DNA of 64,000 bases, taken from the NCBI RefSeq assembly GCF_028596025.1, contig NZ_CP117167.1, forward strand, positions 1,240,001-1,304,000. The letters run 5' to 3'. The notes below the pieces were generated by a model. It was not told the DNA's origin, did no database searches, and was given only the letters and a program-made list of their open reading frames with translations. Each line of letters begins with the position of its first letter. Positions within the stretch are counted from its first letter, which is position 1. Origin of the DNA: Mucilaginibacter jinjuensis (GTDB lineage: Bacteria > Bacteroidota > Bacteroidia > Sphingobacteriales > Sphingobacteriaceae). Shown piece after piece: positions 44,343-52,688 of the stretch. The translations under genes were made by a program, and so were the position numbers.

Positions 44343-45695
44343 ATGGCAACTGTTGATGTTAAAATTTTAAAGCACCACAAAAAAGCAGATGGTACTTACA
44401 ATGTGAAAATCAGAGTTACACACAAACGGGAAAAGAAATATTTTGATACCCCGCATTTTGTAACTGAAAGACAATTGACAACTAAGCTTACAATCAAAGA
44501 TCCCTTTGTAAGAAAGATTGTGAATAAATTGTTGGATGACTACCGGCTTAGAATTAGCCATTTAGGAGAAAAGCTTGATTTGTTTACTGCTGATTCGCTT
44601 AGAGATTACCTGCGGGACAAAAATCAAATCATTGATTTTATTAAATTTTCGAAGGGTTATATTCAAGATCTAATTAAGGATAATCGGAACGGGTCTGCGA
44701 AGACCATGCAAACTGTCGTCTTGAGTTTAATTGATTACTTCCAGCGAGATGCTTTATCGCCAATGGAAATTGACGAACAAATGCTGACAAGGTATGAGAA
44801 ATATTTAAGAGGCGTCAGGGAAATTACCCGATTAAATCAATTTAATAAGCCGGTTACAAGAAAGGTTAAGGGAATGAGCGATGCTGGAATTCATAATCAT
44901 CTCCGTGATTTGAGGGTATTGTTTAAAGCTGCAATGAAATTTTATAATAAACCTCGAATTGGCGATAATCCTATCCCGTACTGTCCATTTGATAATTACA
45001 GAATTGTCGATGCTCCCGAAACGAGAAAGAGAAACTTGTCTGTTGAACAGATAATTCGAATTCGTGACTTTAAAGCAGTGCCCGGTAGCAGATCGGAGCT
45101 GGCAAGAGATCTGTTCATGTTATCTTTTTATATGTGTGGTATGAATGCGGTCGATTTATTTAGTTTAAAGAAAGGGAATATTGTAAATGGGCGCGTTGAA
45201 TATAATCGTGCTAAAACAAAAGGCAGAAGAAAGGACCGGGCTTTTATCAGTATTAAACTTATTAAACCTGCTGAGTTATTAATGAGTAAATATCTTGGTG
45301 TTTTAAAGTTGCGATACTCAAATTTTGAAAATTTGGACAGAGCAGTTAATGAGGGTATGAAAATCGTTTGTAAGAGCTTAAAAATGTCACCCATTACCTT
45401 TTATTGGGCAAGGCATAGTTTTGCAAGTTTAGCCCGTAATAAATGCAGGATGACCAAGGATGATGTTGCCATGGCGTTAAACCATATAGACAGTTCAAAT
45501 AAGGTTACGGATATTTATATTGAAAAGGATTGGAGTATAGTTGACGATGTACAGAAAGCGGTGCTAACATTATTGACTTCTATTGCTAAGACAAATGCTG
45601 AAGAAGCAAAAATGTGTAACCAAAGCTCAGCTACTCCGATTTTAAATTTTGTTGTCGTTAAAAGCGTAATTGCTAATAATGGCAATCCACATTAA
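44343..45695 (+). CDS. Tyrosine recombinase/integrase (Bacteroidota type)
   Basis: A 450-residue integrase; ATG 44343 chosen because 'MATVDVKILKHHKKADGTYNVKIRV' is the usual start of these proteins (arm-type DNA-binding domain, about 1-90). Core-binding SAM-like domain at about 95-230 and catalytic domain at about 235-420. Box II 'WARHSFASLARN' gives the His-x-x-Arg-like set and 'DIYIEK' the nucleophile Tyr. In box I the usual Arg is Asn ('CGMNAVDLFSL'), a variation I cannot judge. It sits 181 bases after the tRNA-Phe fragment, which is probably its attachment site. Confidence 0.9.
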   Translation: MATVDVKILKHHKKADGTYNVKIRVTHKREKKYFDTPHFVTERQLTTKLTIKDPFVRKIVNKLLDDYRLRISHLGEKLDLFTADSLRDYLRDKNQIIDFIKFSKGYIQDLIKDNRNGSAKTMQTVVLSLIDYFQRDALSPMEIDEQMLTRYEKYLRGVREITRLNQFNKPVTRKVKGMSDAGIHNHLRDLRVLFKAAMKFYNKPRIGDNPIPYCPFDNYRIVDAPETRKRNLSVEQIIRIRDFKAVPGSRSELARDLFMLSFYMCGMNAVDLFSLKKGNIVNGRVEYNRAKTKGRRKDRAFISIKLIKPAELLMSKYLGVLKLRYSNFENLDRAVNEGMKIVCKSLKMSPITFYWARHSFASLARNKCRMTKDDVAMALNHIDSSNKVTDIYIEKDWSIVDDVQKAVLTLLTSIAKTNAEEAKMCNQSSATPILNFVVVKSVIANNGNPH

Positions 45696-45750
45696 ACGGT
45701 AGAGTCCTACGCCGAAAATTAGTTCGATCCTGTTTCAGGCTGAATATGTA

Positions 45751-45843
45751 AGTAGTCCACAATGAACAAATTACGAACTATTTCTTGGAGGATATGCGAA
45801 GAATGGCTTTTTAACTCATTGGTTAGAACCCTGTCTCAGGAGC
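45751..45843. repeat. Island repeat, copy 1
   Basis: 93-bp sequence that aligns with 50726-50819. Shared blocks include AGTAG, CGAACTATTTC, ATGGC, ATTGGTT and CTCAGGA. A short extra copy of the end (GTTCGATCCTGTTTCAGG) lies just before it at about 45722. The ATTGGTT(C)GA(G)CCC stretch looks like a tRNA T arm. It follows the integrase gene. Confidence 0.7.
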
Positions 45844-45904
45844 CGAAGTGGACCGCATAACGCCAGCGGTAACGTTTTGGCAATCAAAAAATATAGATAA
45901 AAAA

Positions 45905-45934
45905 AAGGAAACAAACTATATAGTTTGTTTCCTT
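45905..45934 (-). terminator. Terminator of the EthD gene
   Basis: Perfect 30-bp palindrome AAGGAAACAAACTATATAGTTTGTTTCCTT, beginning 13 bases past the stop of the minus-strand EthD gene (45948). An A run on the plus strand gives the T run. Confidence 0.8.
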
Positions 45935-45947
45935 AAGTAGCAAATAA

Positions 45948-46289
45948 CTATATAACCACATTCTCTGTAGAGATCAGGAAACTACAGCCATGGATATCGA
46001 TGAATTTCTCTTCATCCGGGCGAATGATCTCCATGTACTTTTCATCAGTGAAAACTTTTCCAAGCGCATCCATATCGTCCAGCCAGATCTCTGTGATGCC
46101 GTCATATACCGGGGCTGGCAGACCGGGAGGGTTTTCCGGCAGCGAGTGACATTGTACATATTTTTTTACGTTTTCCTTTACGACAGGAATGGATGCAAAC
46201 AGTTGCGCATGGTTTGTTTTGTGATAATTAACAAACTCCTCGTGGCTTAATTCTTTTTTCCTGGCTAGCAGGATACTTAATTTGATCAT
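45948..46289 (-). CDS. EthD-domain protein (first paralogue)
   Basis: A 113-residue ferredoxin-like-fold protein: 'IKLSILLARKKELSHEEFVNYHKTNHAQLFASIP' is the standard EthD start, and 'YDGITEIWLDDMDAL' is its central motif. EthD proteins are dimeric alpha-beta barrels tied to oxidative breakdown or polyketide-type cyclisation. It is divergent from the Crp gene, and a 20-bp sequence found before it recurs before the second EthD gene. Confidence 0.88.
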   Translation of the reverse strand: MIKLSILLARKKELSHEEFVNYHKTNHAQLFASIPVVKENVKKYVQCHSLPENPPGLPAPVYDGITEIWLDDMDALGKVFTDEKYMEIIRPDEEKFIDIHGCSFLISTENVVI

Positions 46290-46340
46290 GATTTTATGTG
46301 TTTTAATAAGCCAAAGGTCACGGCAATGCCTATCGCAATT

Positions 46341-46360
46341 CGTTGACTTTGGTTAAGAAA
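46341..46360 (-). promoter_or_regulatory. Operator-like element upstream of first EthD gene
   Basis: 20-base sequence identical, in reverse complement, to 46982-47001. On the minus strand it starts TTTCTTAACCAAAGTCAACG and holds the imperfect dyad TTAAC-N4-GTCAA, like Crp/Fnr sites. It is 52-71 bases before the EthD start (46289). Confidence 0.65.
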
Positions 46361-46405
46361 TGTCATTGACCTAATAAATTCAATTTTATTAAATTTACCG
46401 GACAG

Positions 46406-46981
46406 ATGGACAGCATAAAAGCCGCTATACGATCGATCACACCAATGTCTGACGCGGACCTGAGTCTGCTGGAGCCGGTGCTTAATACCATACAGGTTAA
46501 AAAACGGACCCATCTGTTAGAGGAAGGTCAGGTTTGCAGGCACGTTTTTTTCCTCAATAAGGGCTTCTTCCGGATGTATTATGTAGACCTGGAAGGCAAC
46601 GTGATCAATAGCCGGTTCGTAGAGGCACCTCAATTTTTTGTTGATTTCAATAGTTTCCTTAGCCAGCAGCCATCTCGTTACTATTGGGAAGCCATGCAGG
46701 ATTCTGAGGTATTCACTATTAAATACGATGATGTACAAGCTATCTACGCGAAGTCGGCGGTCTGGGACCGCTTCGGACGATTGATGGCTGAGCACGTATA
46801 TAAGCAGGTCAACGAACGCATCGAAATGCTCCTCTTCCTTTCACCGGAGGACCGTTACCAATTCCTCTTAAATAAATCTCCGCAACTATTTAACCAGGTT
46901 TCCCAATTCCATCTTGCTTCTTATCTCGGCGTGAAGCCCGAATCCCTAAGCCGCCTGCGCAAGCGCCTGCTGCGCAAATAA
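46406..46981 (+). CDS. Crp/Fnr-family transcriptional regulator
   Basis: A 191-residue regulator. Effector domain (about 15-125) begins 'MSDADLSLLEPVLNTIQVKKRTHLLEEGQVCRHVFFLNKG'; C-terminal helix-turn-helix 'FHLASYLGVKPESLSRLRKRL'. It lies between two divergent EthD genes, each with the same 20-bp element upstream, so it most likely controls both and, through the second, the catabolic-looking operon to the right. Confidence 0.9.
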   Translation: MDSIKAAIRSITPMSDADLSLLEPVLNTIQVKKRTHLLEEGQVCRHVFFLNKGFFRMYYVDLEGNVINSRFVEAPQFFVDFNSFLSQQPSRYYWEAMQDSEVFTIKYDDVQAIYAKSAVWDRFGRLMAEHVYKQVNERIEMLLFLSPEDRYQFLLNKSPQLFNQVSQFHLASYLGVKPESLSRLRKRLLRK

Positions 46982-47001
46982 TTTCTTAACCAAAGTCAAC
47001 G
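46982..47001 (+). promoter_or_regulatory. Operator-like element upstream of second EthD gene
   Basis: TTTCTTAACCAAAGTCAACG, the exact reverse complement of 46341-46360, 50-69 bases before the second EthD start (47051). Equal distance and orientation relative to both EthD genes point to a shared regulator. Confidence 0.65.
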
Positions 47002-47050
47002 TTCCGGTTTCCGACCCCGCCGCACATTTGTGTCATCAAAGCACAACGGC

Positions 47051-47392
47051 ATGATCAAGTTAACCATTTTACTCAAACGCAATCCGCAACAAAGCCACGA
47101 GGATTTCCTGTGGTTCTATAAGAACGAACATGCCCGGCTGTTCAGTTCATTGCCGGTTGTTCAGAATGAAGTTTTACAATACGACCAGTTTCACGCTTTA
47201 CCTGTTGCCATGCCGGGTCTCCCTGAACCGTCTTTTGACGGAACGGCAGAACTATGGTTCAGGGATGCACAAGCGATGTTCAGAGTATTTACATCGGATG
47301 AATACATAAAAATGATCCGGCCATCCGAAAAGCAATTTCTGCAGCTCAGCGAATGCAGTGTACTGATCTCTGTTCACCACCGTATCATTTAA
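47051..47392 (+). CDS. EthD-domain protein (second paralogue)
   Basis: A 113-residue protein from ATG 47051. 'IKLTILLKRNPQQSHEDFLWFYKNEHARLFSSLPVV' and 'GLPEPSFDGTAELWFRDAQAM' parallel the first EthD protein residue for residue in plan, so they are paralogues. Head of a rightward run of SRPBCC-like, SDR and hydrolase genes with short gaps. Confidence 0.88.
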   Translation: MIKLTILLKRNPQQSHEDFLWFYKNEHARLFSSLPVVQNEVLQYDQFHALPVAMPGLPEPSFDGTAELWFRDAQAMFRVFTSDEYIKMIRPSEKQFLQLSECSVLISVHHRII

Positions 47393-47425
47393 TCTTATTA
47401 ACTCACTCAACACATAAAATACATC

Positions 47426-47959
47426 ATGAAAACAACCTTGTCAAATCAGCAAACCGTCAACAGGAAAAATAGCGTAAGATATACCGCCAGCTTTCCCATT
47501 GAGCTACCGGCAAACCGCATCGACCTGTATCAATGGGTCACCGAAATGACTGAACAGGACTATGCATCTTACTCCAATGCGCACCAGGCGATGGGCAGTC
47601 ATTTTAAAGACGGCGTATTTTACACCGTGAACGTCGAGAATATTGGTAACGAAACGATCATACAGCATTACGAGCTTAAATATCATACCCCTTCCCACGT
47701 TCAGTTTTACTCAGCAAGATCCAAGGCCTACATCTGGCGCTGGTTGCCGGCCGTGGTCGGGGTTCCATGGGAAATGCAGATCAGGCCAATATCTGCCAGC
47801 ACCTCAGAGATGGTATGCCTCATCGGCGTAGATTTCCCTAATGCATTGCTGCGGATCGGCTCATGGTTCGTTGGCCTTAACGGCTATTTTTTAAGAAAAC
47901 ATCTTCGGAAAGAGGGATATGCTTTTGCCAAGGATATCACCAGTAAATTTTCTAACTAA
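47426..47959 (+). CDS. Hypothetical protein, possibly SRPBCC-like
   Basis: A 177-residue protein, 33 bases after the EthD gene. No motif I know. 'YQWVTEMTEQDYASYSNAHQAMG', 'YELKYHTPSHVQFYSARSKAY' and 'LRIGSWFVGLNGYFLRKHLRKEG' suggest an alpha/beta fold of the START/SRPBCC kind, as in the next gene, but this is a guess from strand pattern. Probably acts with the operon's cyclase-like proteins. Confidence 0.65.
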   Translation: MKTTLSNQQTVNRKNSVRYTASFPIELPANRIDLYQWVTEMTEQDYASYSNAHQAMGSHFKDGVFYTVNVENIGNETIIQHYELKYHTPSHVQFYSARSKAYIWRWLPAVVGVPWEMQIRPISASTSEMVCLIGVDFPNALLRIGSWFVGLNGYFLRKHLRKEGYAFAKDITSKFSN

Positions 47960-47995
47960 GCCATTTCACACCAACAATAATTTAAAAATAAAGCA

Positions 47996-48478
47996 ATGAA
48001 AAACGATAAAATACTATTTCCGGCCGGTTTTGAGCCGTCGAACAGCCCGGTATTCGTACACAACGAGATCCAGATCAACGCTACCCCCAAGGAAGTATGG
48101 GACTGGCTTACCAATGCCCCTACATGGCCAGACTGGTACTTTAATGCTGCAAATGTAGAAATGGTCGGACATAAGGGTGACCGTCTGGTCAAAGATTCCG
48201 TATTCAAATGGAAAACATTCGGCAACACACTCCAGTCGGAAGTAAAAGAATACATTCCGAATGAACGCATCGCCTGGCTGGCACTGGGTACCGGGATCAA
48301 AGCATATCATGCCTGGCTGATCATTCCTAATGAAGAGGGCTGTAAGGTCATTACGGAAGAGACACAGCACGGCTGGCTTTGCCGGCTTGGCAAGGTCCTG
48401 TTCCCCAAACGTATGTTTAACTACCACCAGATCTGGCTGGAAGGCCTTAAGGCAAAAGCAGAAGCAGAAATCAATTAA
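47996..48478 (+). CDS. SRPBCC (polyketide cyclase/START-like) protein
   Basis: A 160-residue protein: 'VHNEIQINATPKEVWDWLTNAPTWPDWY' is the family's opening helix-strand, followed by 'SEVKEYIPNERIAWLALGTGIKAYHAW' and 'VITEETQHGWLC'. The fold binds hydrophobic ligands in a cavity, so it may bind or cyclise an aromatic or polyketide-like compound. Next to EthD, SDR and alpha/beta-hydrolase genes, it suggests a small-molecule pathway. Confidence 0.88.
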   Translation: MKNDKILFPAGFEPSNSPVFVHNEIQINATPKEVWDWLTNAPTWPDWYFNAANVEMVGHKGDRLVKDSVFKWKTFGNTLQSEVKEYIPNERIAWLALGTGIKAYHAWLIIPNEEGCKVITEETQHGWLCRLGKVLFPKRMFNYHQIWLEGLKAKAEAEIN

Positions 48479-48493
48479 TAATCAAATATCATT

Positions 48494-49393
48494 ATGAAAA
48501 CTAAAAAAGTGGCTGCTATAGTGACCGGTGGCGCATCCGGGATTGGATTTTATGCAGCCCAAAAATTGGTAGGCAGTGGGTACCATGTTGTTCTTGGTGT
48601 CAGAGATGTAATAAAGGGCGCAAAGGCTGCCTTACAATTAAAATCGGCGAGTACCGATGCCGAAGTAGATGTTTTACCATTAGATCTTTCGGATGCGCGT
48701 TCGATCCGGGAATTTGCTGAGGCCGTTGCCGGGCGTTTCGAAAAAGTAGAGATACTGGTGCACAATGCCGGTATAATGGCGGCAGCTGAGTCGCGAACCA
48801 GTGATGGTTGGGATTTTGAATTGGCAACGAATTTCATTGGCCCTTTTCTCCTTACTAATCTACTTTTACCATTCGTGGATAATGAATCAGGCAGGATAAT
48901 TACCATTACTTCTGACGAATATGAAAAAGTAAAAGCTCTGGATATAAACATGCACAACCCTTTGGAACGGAAAGAAAAGACCGACCCCATGCGATGGTAC
49001 GGGATCACCAAATTATACGTACTCATGTTCGCAATTGAATTACAGAAAAAGCTGGAACGTTCCGGTTCGAATATTAAATCCCTCACAGCCCATCCAGGTC
49101 TGGCGGGAACTGATCTGGCCGCTAATATACCATCTCCAACAACCCGTTTTTTAATGAAGTTCGGGATGAAGTTGATGGGGCAATCTCCTAAAAACGGTGC
49201 CAGGTCTTTTGTTCACGCAGCTCTATCAGCAGATGTTAAAGGCGGACAATTGTGGGCACCGGGCGGCTTCGGCGGTTTGCGCGGCGCGCCGGTCAGTAAA
49301 ACAATCTTTCCGTTGGCACTTGACAGCGATATTACCGCTGAAATATGGTCCGCCGCTGAAAAAGTAACGAATACGCCCTTTACCATAAATTAG
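48494..49393 (+). CDS. Short-chain dehydrogenase/reductase
   Basis: A 299-residue SDR. Cofactor loop 'IVTGGASGIGFYAAQKL' (TGxxxGIG variant), 'HNAGIMA' for the NNAG motif, and catalytic 'RWYGITKLYVL' (Tyr-x-x-x-Lys). Length matches classical SDRs of the retinol-dehydrogenase-like type. It would oxidise or reduce an alcohol/ketone with NAD(P). Belongs to the EthD-led operon. Confidence 0.92.
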   Translation: MKTKKVAAIVTGGASGIGFYAAQKLVGSGYHVVLGVRDVIKGAKAALQLKSASTDAEVDVLPLDLSDARSIREFAEAVAGRFEKVEILVHNAGIMAAAESRTSDGWDFELATNFIGPFLLTNLLLPFVDNESGRIITITSDEYEKVKALDINMHNPLERKEKTDPMRWYGITKLYVLMFAIELQKKLERSGSNIKSLTAHPGLAGTDLAANIPSPTTRFLMKFGMKLMGQSPKNGARSFVHAALSADVKGGQLWAPGGFGGLRGAPVSKTIFPLALDSDITAEIWSAAEKVTNTPFTIN

Positions 49394-49568
49394 AAAGTTC
49401 AACACCCCAGCAATGAAAATCATTCAAACCCCTAAAAATCAATTCGTCTCTTGGATGCTCCACCAGTTGAATTGCTCTTTCGTAAAGAATCAATTTACTA
49501 AACTTACAAGATAAATGTTGGTTCATATAGAACCAAAATAAAGTAATCAGATTTGTTAATAATCATCT

Positions 49569-50348
49569 ATGAAAACAAAACATCAATTTCTAATAGCATT
49601 AGTTGCCTTTGTTATCAGTACAGCAGCAATGCCTAAATTACAGGCACAGACAAAAAAAGTCAACAATATTGTTTTAGTCCATGGTGCCTTCGTCGACGGA
49701 TCAGGATGGAAACCGGTTTACGACATACTGGTTAAAAAAGGCTATCATGTGTCGGTAGTACAGCAAACGCTTACCTCATTCGATGGTGATGTTGCTGCTA
49801 CGATCAGAATTTTGGACCAGCAGGATGGCCCTTGTATCCTTGTCGGCCACAGCTATGGTGGGGCGATTATCACTGAAGCGGGAAATAATCCTCATGTTGC
49901 AGGTCTGGTGTATATTGCCGCTCATGCCCCTGATAATGGTGAGAATGAAGCTGACCTGGGCAAAAAAATACCATCAGCATATAAGTCTTTACAAAAGGGC
50001 TCTGACGGATTCGACTACATTTTACCAGCAAGTTTCCCTGCGGACTTTGCAGCAGATCTAAATCCCGCTTGGGCACGATTCATGGCTGTTTCTCAACCAC
50101 CGACCAGCGACAAGGTATTTCATGGTGTCATCCAGAATGCCGCATGGCGCAAAAAGCCAAGCTGGTATATGGTTGCCGATGCAGACCGGATCATCAATCC
50201 AGACCTGGAACGGTTTTATGCAAAAAGGGCGAACAGTCACAAAGTTGAAGTAAAGGGTGCCAGCCATTCTGTTTTTGCTTCAAGACCGACTGAAGTTGCC
50301 GCATTGATTATAGAAGCCGCCAATGGAGCCTTGGCACAAAAAAAATAA
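49569..50348 (+). CDS. Secreted alpha/beta hydrolase
   Basis: A 259-residue hydrolase with signal peptide (about 1-26, 'FLIALVAFVISTAAMPKLQA'). 'NIVLVHGAFVDGSGWKPVYD' is the oxyanion-hole strand, 'CILVGHSYGGAIITE' holds the nucleophile Ser, and the C-terminal His is likely in 'VKGASHSVFAS'. An exported esterase/lipase-like enzyme. It is separated from the SDR by 175 bases, so may have its own promoter. Confidence 0.9.
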   Translation: MKTKHQFLIALVAFVISTAAMPKLQAQTKKVNNIVLVHGAFVDGSGWKPVYDILVKKGYHVSVVQQTLTSFDGDVAATIRILDQQDGPCILVGHSYGGAIITEAGNNPHVAGLVYIAAHAPDNGENEADLGKKIPSAYKSLQKGSDGFDYILPASFPADFAADLNPAWARFMAVSQPPTSDKVFHGVIQNAAWRKKPSWYMVADADRIINPDLERFYAKRANSHKVEVKGASHSVFASRPTEVAALIIEAANGALAQKK

Positions 50349-50398
50349 TTATACATCAATATAGCTTTGTATAAAAGTAATGAAGATTGATTAATAAT

Positions 50399-50426
50399 AA
50401 AAAGGCCTGACAGATCAGGCCTTTTT
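50399..50426. terminator. Rho-independent terminator
   Basis: Perfect 12-bp stem AAAAAGGCCTGA / TCAGGCCTTTTT with loop CAGA, then TATTTTAT. It is 50 bases past the hydrolase stop and closes this operon. Confidence 0.88.
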
Positions 50427-50725
50427 ATTTTATAAAATATAGCTATCATCCTTTCGGGCTGGGCCTTATAAAATCAGATAAAGAAATTGCCAGGTCATCC
50501 AAAAAGAAACCTGTTAAGTAAAAGGGAAATGACCAAGGAGAATGGAACATAACTTCTTTTTGACCGAAAGGCGCATCTTCATGTGCTTTATAGTATCACC
50601 GCATTTGACGGAGATCAACATCGAACTCTTTTTTTGAGTGAATGTTTTCCAATTATACATCTGATAAACAGCAATTTATGAACAAAAAGAGGGAAAAGAT
50701 TGTGAAAAGACAACCTTTTCCCTCA

Positions 50726-50819
50726 AGTAGCCCATACTCGTCATTTTTCGAACTATTTCATTGAAGATTTGCGTAAAATGGCCTTTTGAATAATTGGTTC
50801 GAGCCCAGCCTCAGGACGG
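50726..50819. repeat. Island repeat, copy 2
   Basis: 94-bp sequence aligned with 45751-45843. The block ATTGGTTCGAGCCC is here in its cleanest tRNA T-arm-like form, and CTCAGGA follows. It stands right after a terminator hairpin and between two gene modules. Confidence 0.7.
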
Positions 50820-50926
50820 TAATCAAACAGCTTCCATATATTTTCATGTCCCCAGACTGGACAAAATTCGAACCTCTTGATACAGCAATTGCATCTATTA
50901 AACGGATTGCAAGTAGTTTGATTTGC

Positions 50927-50941
50927 GGGGGGGGGGGGGGG
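50927..50941. repeat. Run of 15 G
   Basis: Fifteen consecutive G, outside any supported gene. Long G runs slip easily, so length may vary or be an assembly artefact. No phase-variable gene can be tied to it. Confidence 0.75.
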
Positions 50942-51530
50942 TGATTCCCCTTTGGACTCGCTCACAGCGGGAGCCCAAAAAGATATAGATCCGAATCAAT
51001 TTTCTAAAAACTTGAGCAATTTAGCAGCTATTTTGTGAATCTTATTTTTTCGATTTTATATCTATTACGTTTGACAATTGCGTAGAATTTATATGAGTTT
51101 GAGGAACAAAAAAATTATAAAGTACAAGACGATCTCTAAAGGAAATATCCCCAGCCAGTGTAGTTTACAAAATAGATTATCGATCAATTTTGATATTCCG
51201 CGAGATCTTACTAGGCTATTCGGTGCGTTTTGGAGCGCCAGGGTTTTTAAGCAATTAAAAAAGTCGCAATTAATAATCAATAAATAATATCTTCAAAGTG
51301 TTACGAAATTAACTATTTGCTATTTAGGAACGGGGTGATCAATGGCTCCGGAATGTCCAGAAATGCGGGGCGTTTTAATATAGCACGTTTATTTTCACAC
51401 CTTAACGTCAACAGTAATTTGTACAATTGCATAAAATTGACAGATTTTAACTGAGAATGGTATTATTAACTTTTCTATTAAATGAAATCAAAACGCTTGC
51501 GGTAAAAACATCCTATTCCTATCATTGCAA

Positions 51531-52688
51531 ATGGAAATACAAAAATTTGAGATCATCAAACTTTATGGCGCCAAGAATTGGGATCTTGTAATCAAAAATA
51601 ACAGGTTAGTGATTGTTGCGGAAAATGGCGCTGGTAAAACAACAGTTTTAAGACTTTTGTATCTCTTTCTATCGAAGCAATGGGGCAAGCTCATCGAATA
51701 TGATTTTGAGGCTATAACAGCCACCATTGACAATGTTTCCTATTCTTTTACCAAGGACGAATATGATGTCAAAAAGATACCTCAATCATTTATAAACTTA
51801 GCAGTAAGAAAGTACCCTATTTACAAGGATTTTCTTGAGACCAAGTTAGTATCATACACCCCGCAACAATTATTTACCGATGATTTAGTCGCGAAAGAAA
51901 TCGAAAGTAAGTATGATGTTCCGCTAAGTCTTGTTTACTCTCTAATTGCTGAGTTGTCACGGCACGAGTTTGATAACGACAGATATAAATGGCAGAGCAA
52001 CTTATTATATCTTCCGACTTACAGAAGGATCGAAAGAGATTTTAATTCTTTATACGGAGACATTAGTAAACGGCTTGAACAAATGTTGAGGCAAACTATT
52101 CCATCAATAAATATAAGTATCAAAAAGCAGAAGGAAGAAAGCGAGAGCGGAACCAGTGAGCTTGAAAATGAGTTATTAAAGATCTTCGATACTCTATGGC
52201 AAAATAGAGATTTTGAAAGGTGGCAAGGTAAAACTGAACGAAGTTTTTATATGGAGCTGATTGAGTTCGGTATGGATGATGTTCAATTCAGAATATCTCA
52301 AATAGTAGAAAAACAACCAGCCAGAGTTCAATTATTCCTAGAAAAATGCAACAAATATTTATCAAGGAATAAGTTCCTAGAACTTTCAAAAAGCGGAAAA
52401 CAACTAATCTTGAGGTATAAGGAATTCGATTCCCGAGATCTGAATATCCTATCTTCTGGTGAGAAGCAAATCATCAGTTTATTCAGTTACTTATTGGATG
52501 AACCCGAGAAACTTCTAGTATTTATCGATGAACCAGAACTTTCTCTATCGATGAGTTGGCAAGAAATGATTTTGACAGATATAGAAGATTTTAAAATTGG
52601 TGGATTGGTCGTAGCCACTCACTCGCCATTTGTAATATCGGAAAATTTCAAAAATATTACCTATGGCCTCGATGAATTTGCAAGGTAA
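51531..52688 (+). CDS. AAA/ABC-type ATPase of a PARIS-like system (AriA-like)
   Basis: About 385 residues from ATG 51531. Walker A 'VAENGAGKTTVLRLLY' (about 33-48), 'YLPTYRRIERD' in the middle, ABC signature 'ILSSGEKQIISLFS', Walker B 'LLVFIDEPELSLS' and switch 'VATHSPFVI'. This OLD/Rad50-like plan plus a DUF4435 gene overlapping its end is the PARIS pair (AriA-AriB), which blocks phages by sensing anti-restriction proteins. It is a little shorter than typical AriA, and the third gene is unusual. Confidence 0.85.
   Translation: MEIQKFEIIKLYGAKNWDLVIKNNRLVIVAENGAGKTTVLRLLYLFLSKQWGKLIEYDFEAITATIDNVSYSFTKDEYDVKKIPQSFINLAVRKYPIYKDFLETKLVSYTPQQLFTDDLVAKEIESKYDVPLSLVYSLIAELSRHEFDNDRYKWQSNLLYLPTYRRIERDFNSLYGDISKRLEQMLRQTIPSINISIKKQKEESESGTSELENELLKIFDTLWQNRDFERWQGKTERSFYMELIEFGMDDVQFRISQIVEKQPARVQLFLEKCNKYLSRNKFLELSKSGKQLILRYKEFDSRDLNILSSGEKQIISLFSYLLDEPEKLLVFIDEPELSLSMSWQEMILTDIEDFKIGGLVVATHSPFVISENFKNITYGLDEFAR

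Larger units (their letters stand above)
50427..51530. other. Intergenic, about 1.1 kb, with repeat copy 2
   Basis: Junction between the hydrolase operon and the PARIS-like operon. Holds a minus-strand terminator hairpin (GAGGGAAAAG / CTTTTCCCTC, 50689-50724), repeat copy 2, a 15-G run, and a doubtful 69-residue plus-strand frame (51078-51287). It has no other recognisable gene. Confidence 0.55.

Noticed and set aside
49412..49513. 33-codon frame between SDR and hydrolase genes
   Set aside because: Short, no likeness to known peptides, and no conservation evidence available.
50753..50965. Minus-strand 70-residue frame with a proline run
   Set aside because: The prolines come from the G tract and the 'GLEPI' part from the T-arm-like repeat; this is a typical tRNA-like misread.
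51078..51287. 69-residue plus-strand frame before the PARIS-like operon
   Set aside because: No recognisable features; possible remnant, but not supported as a gene.
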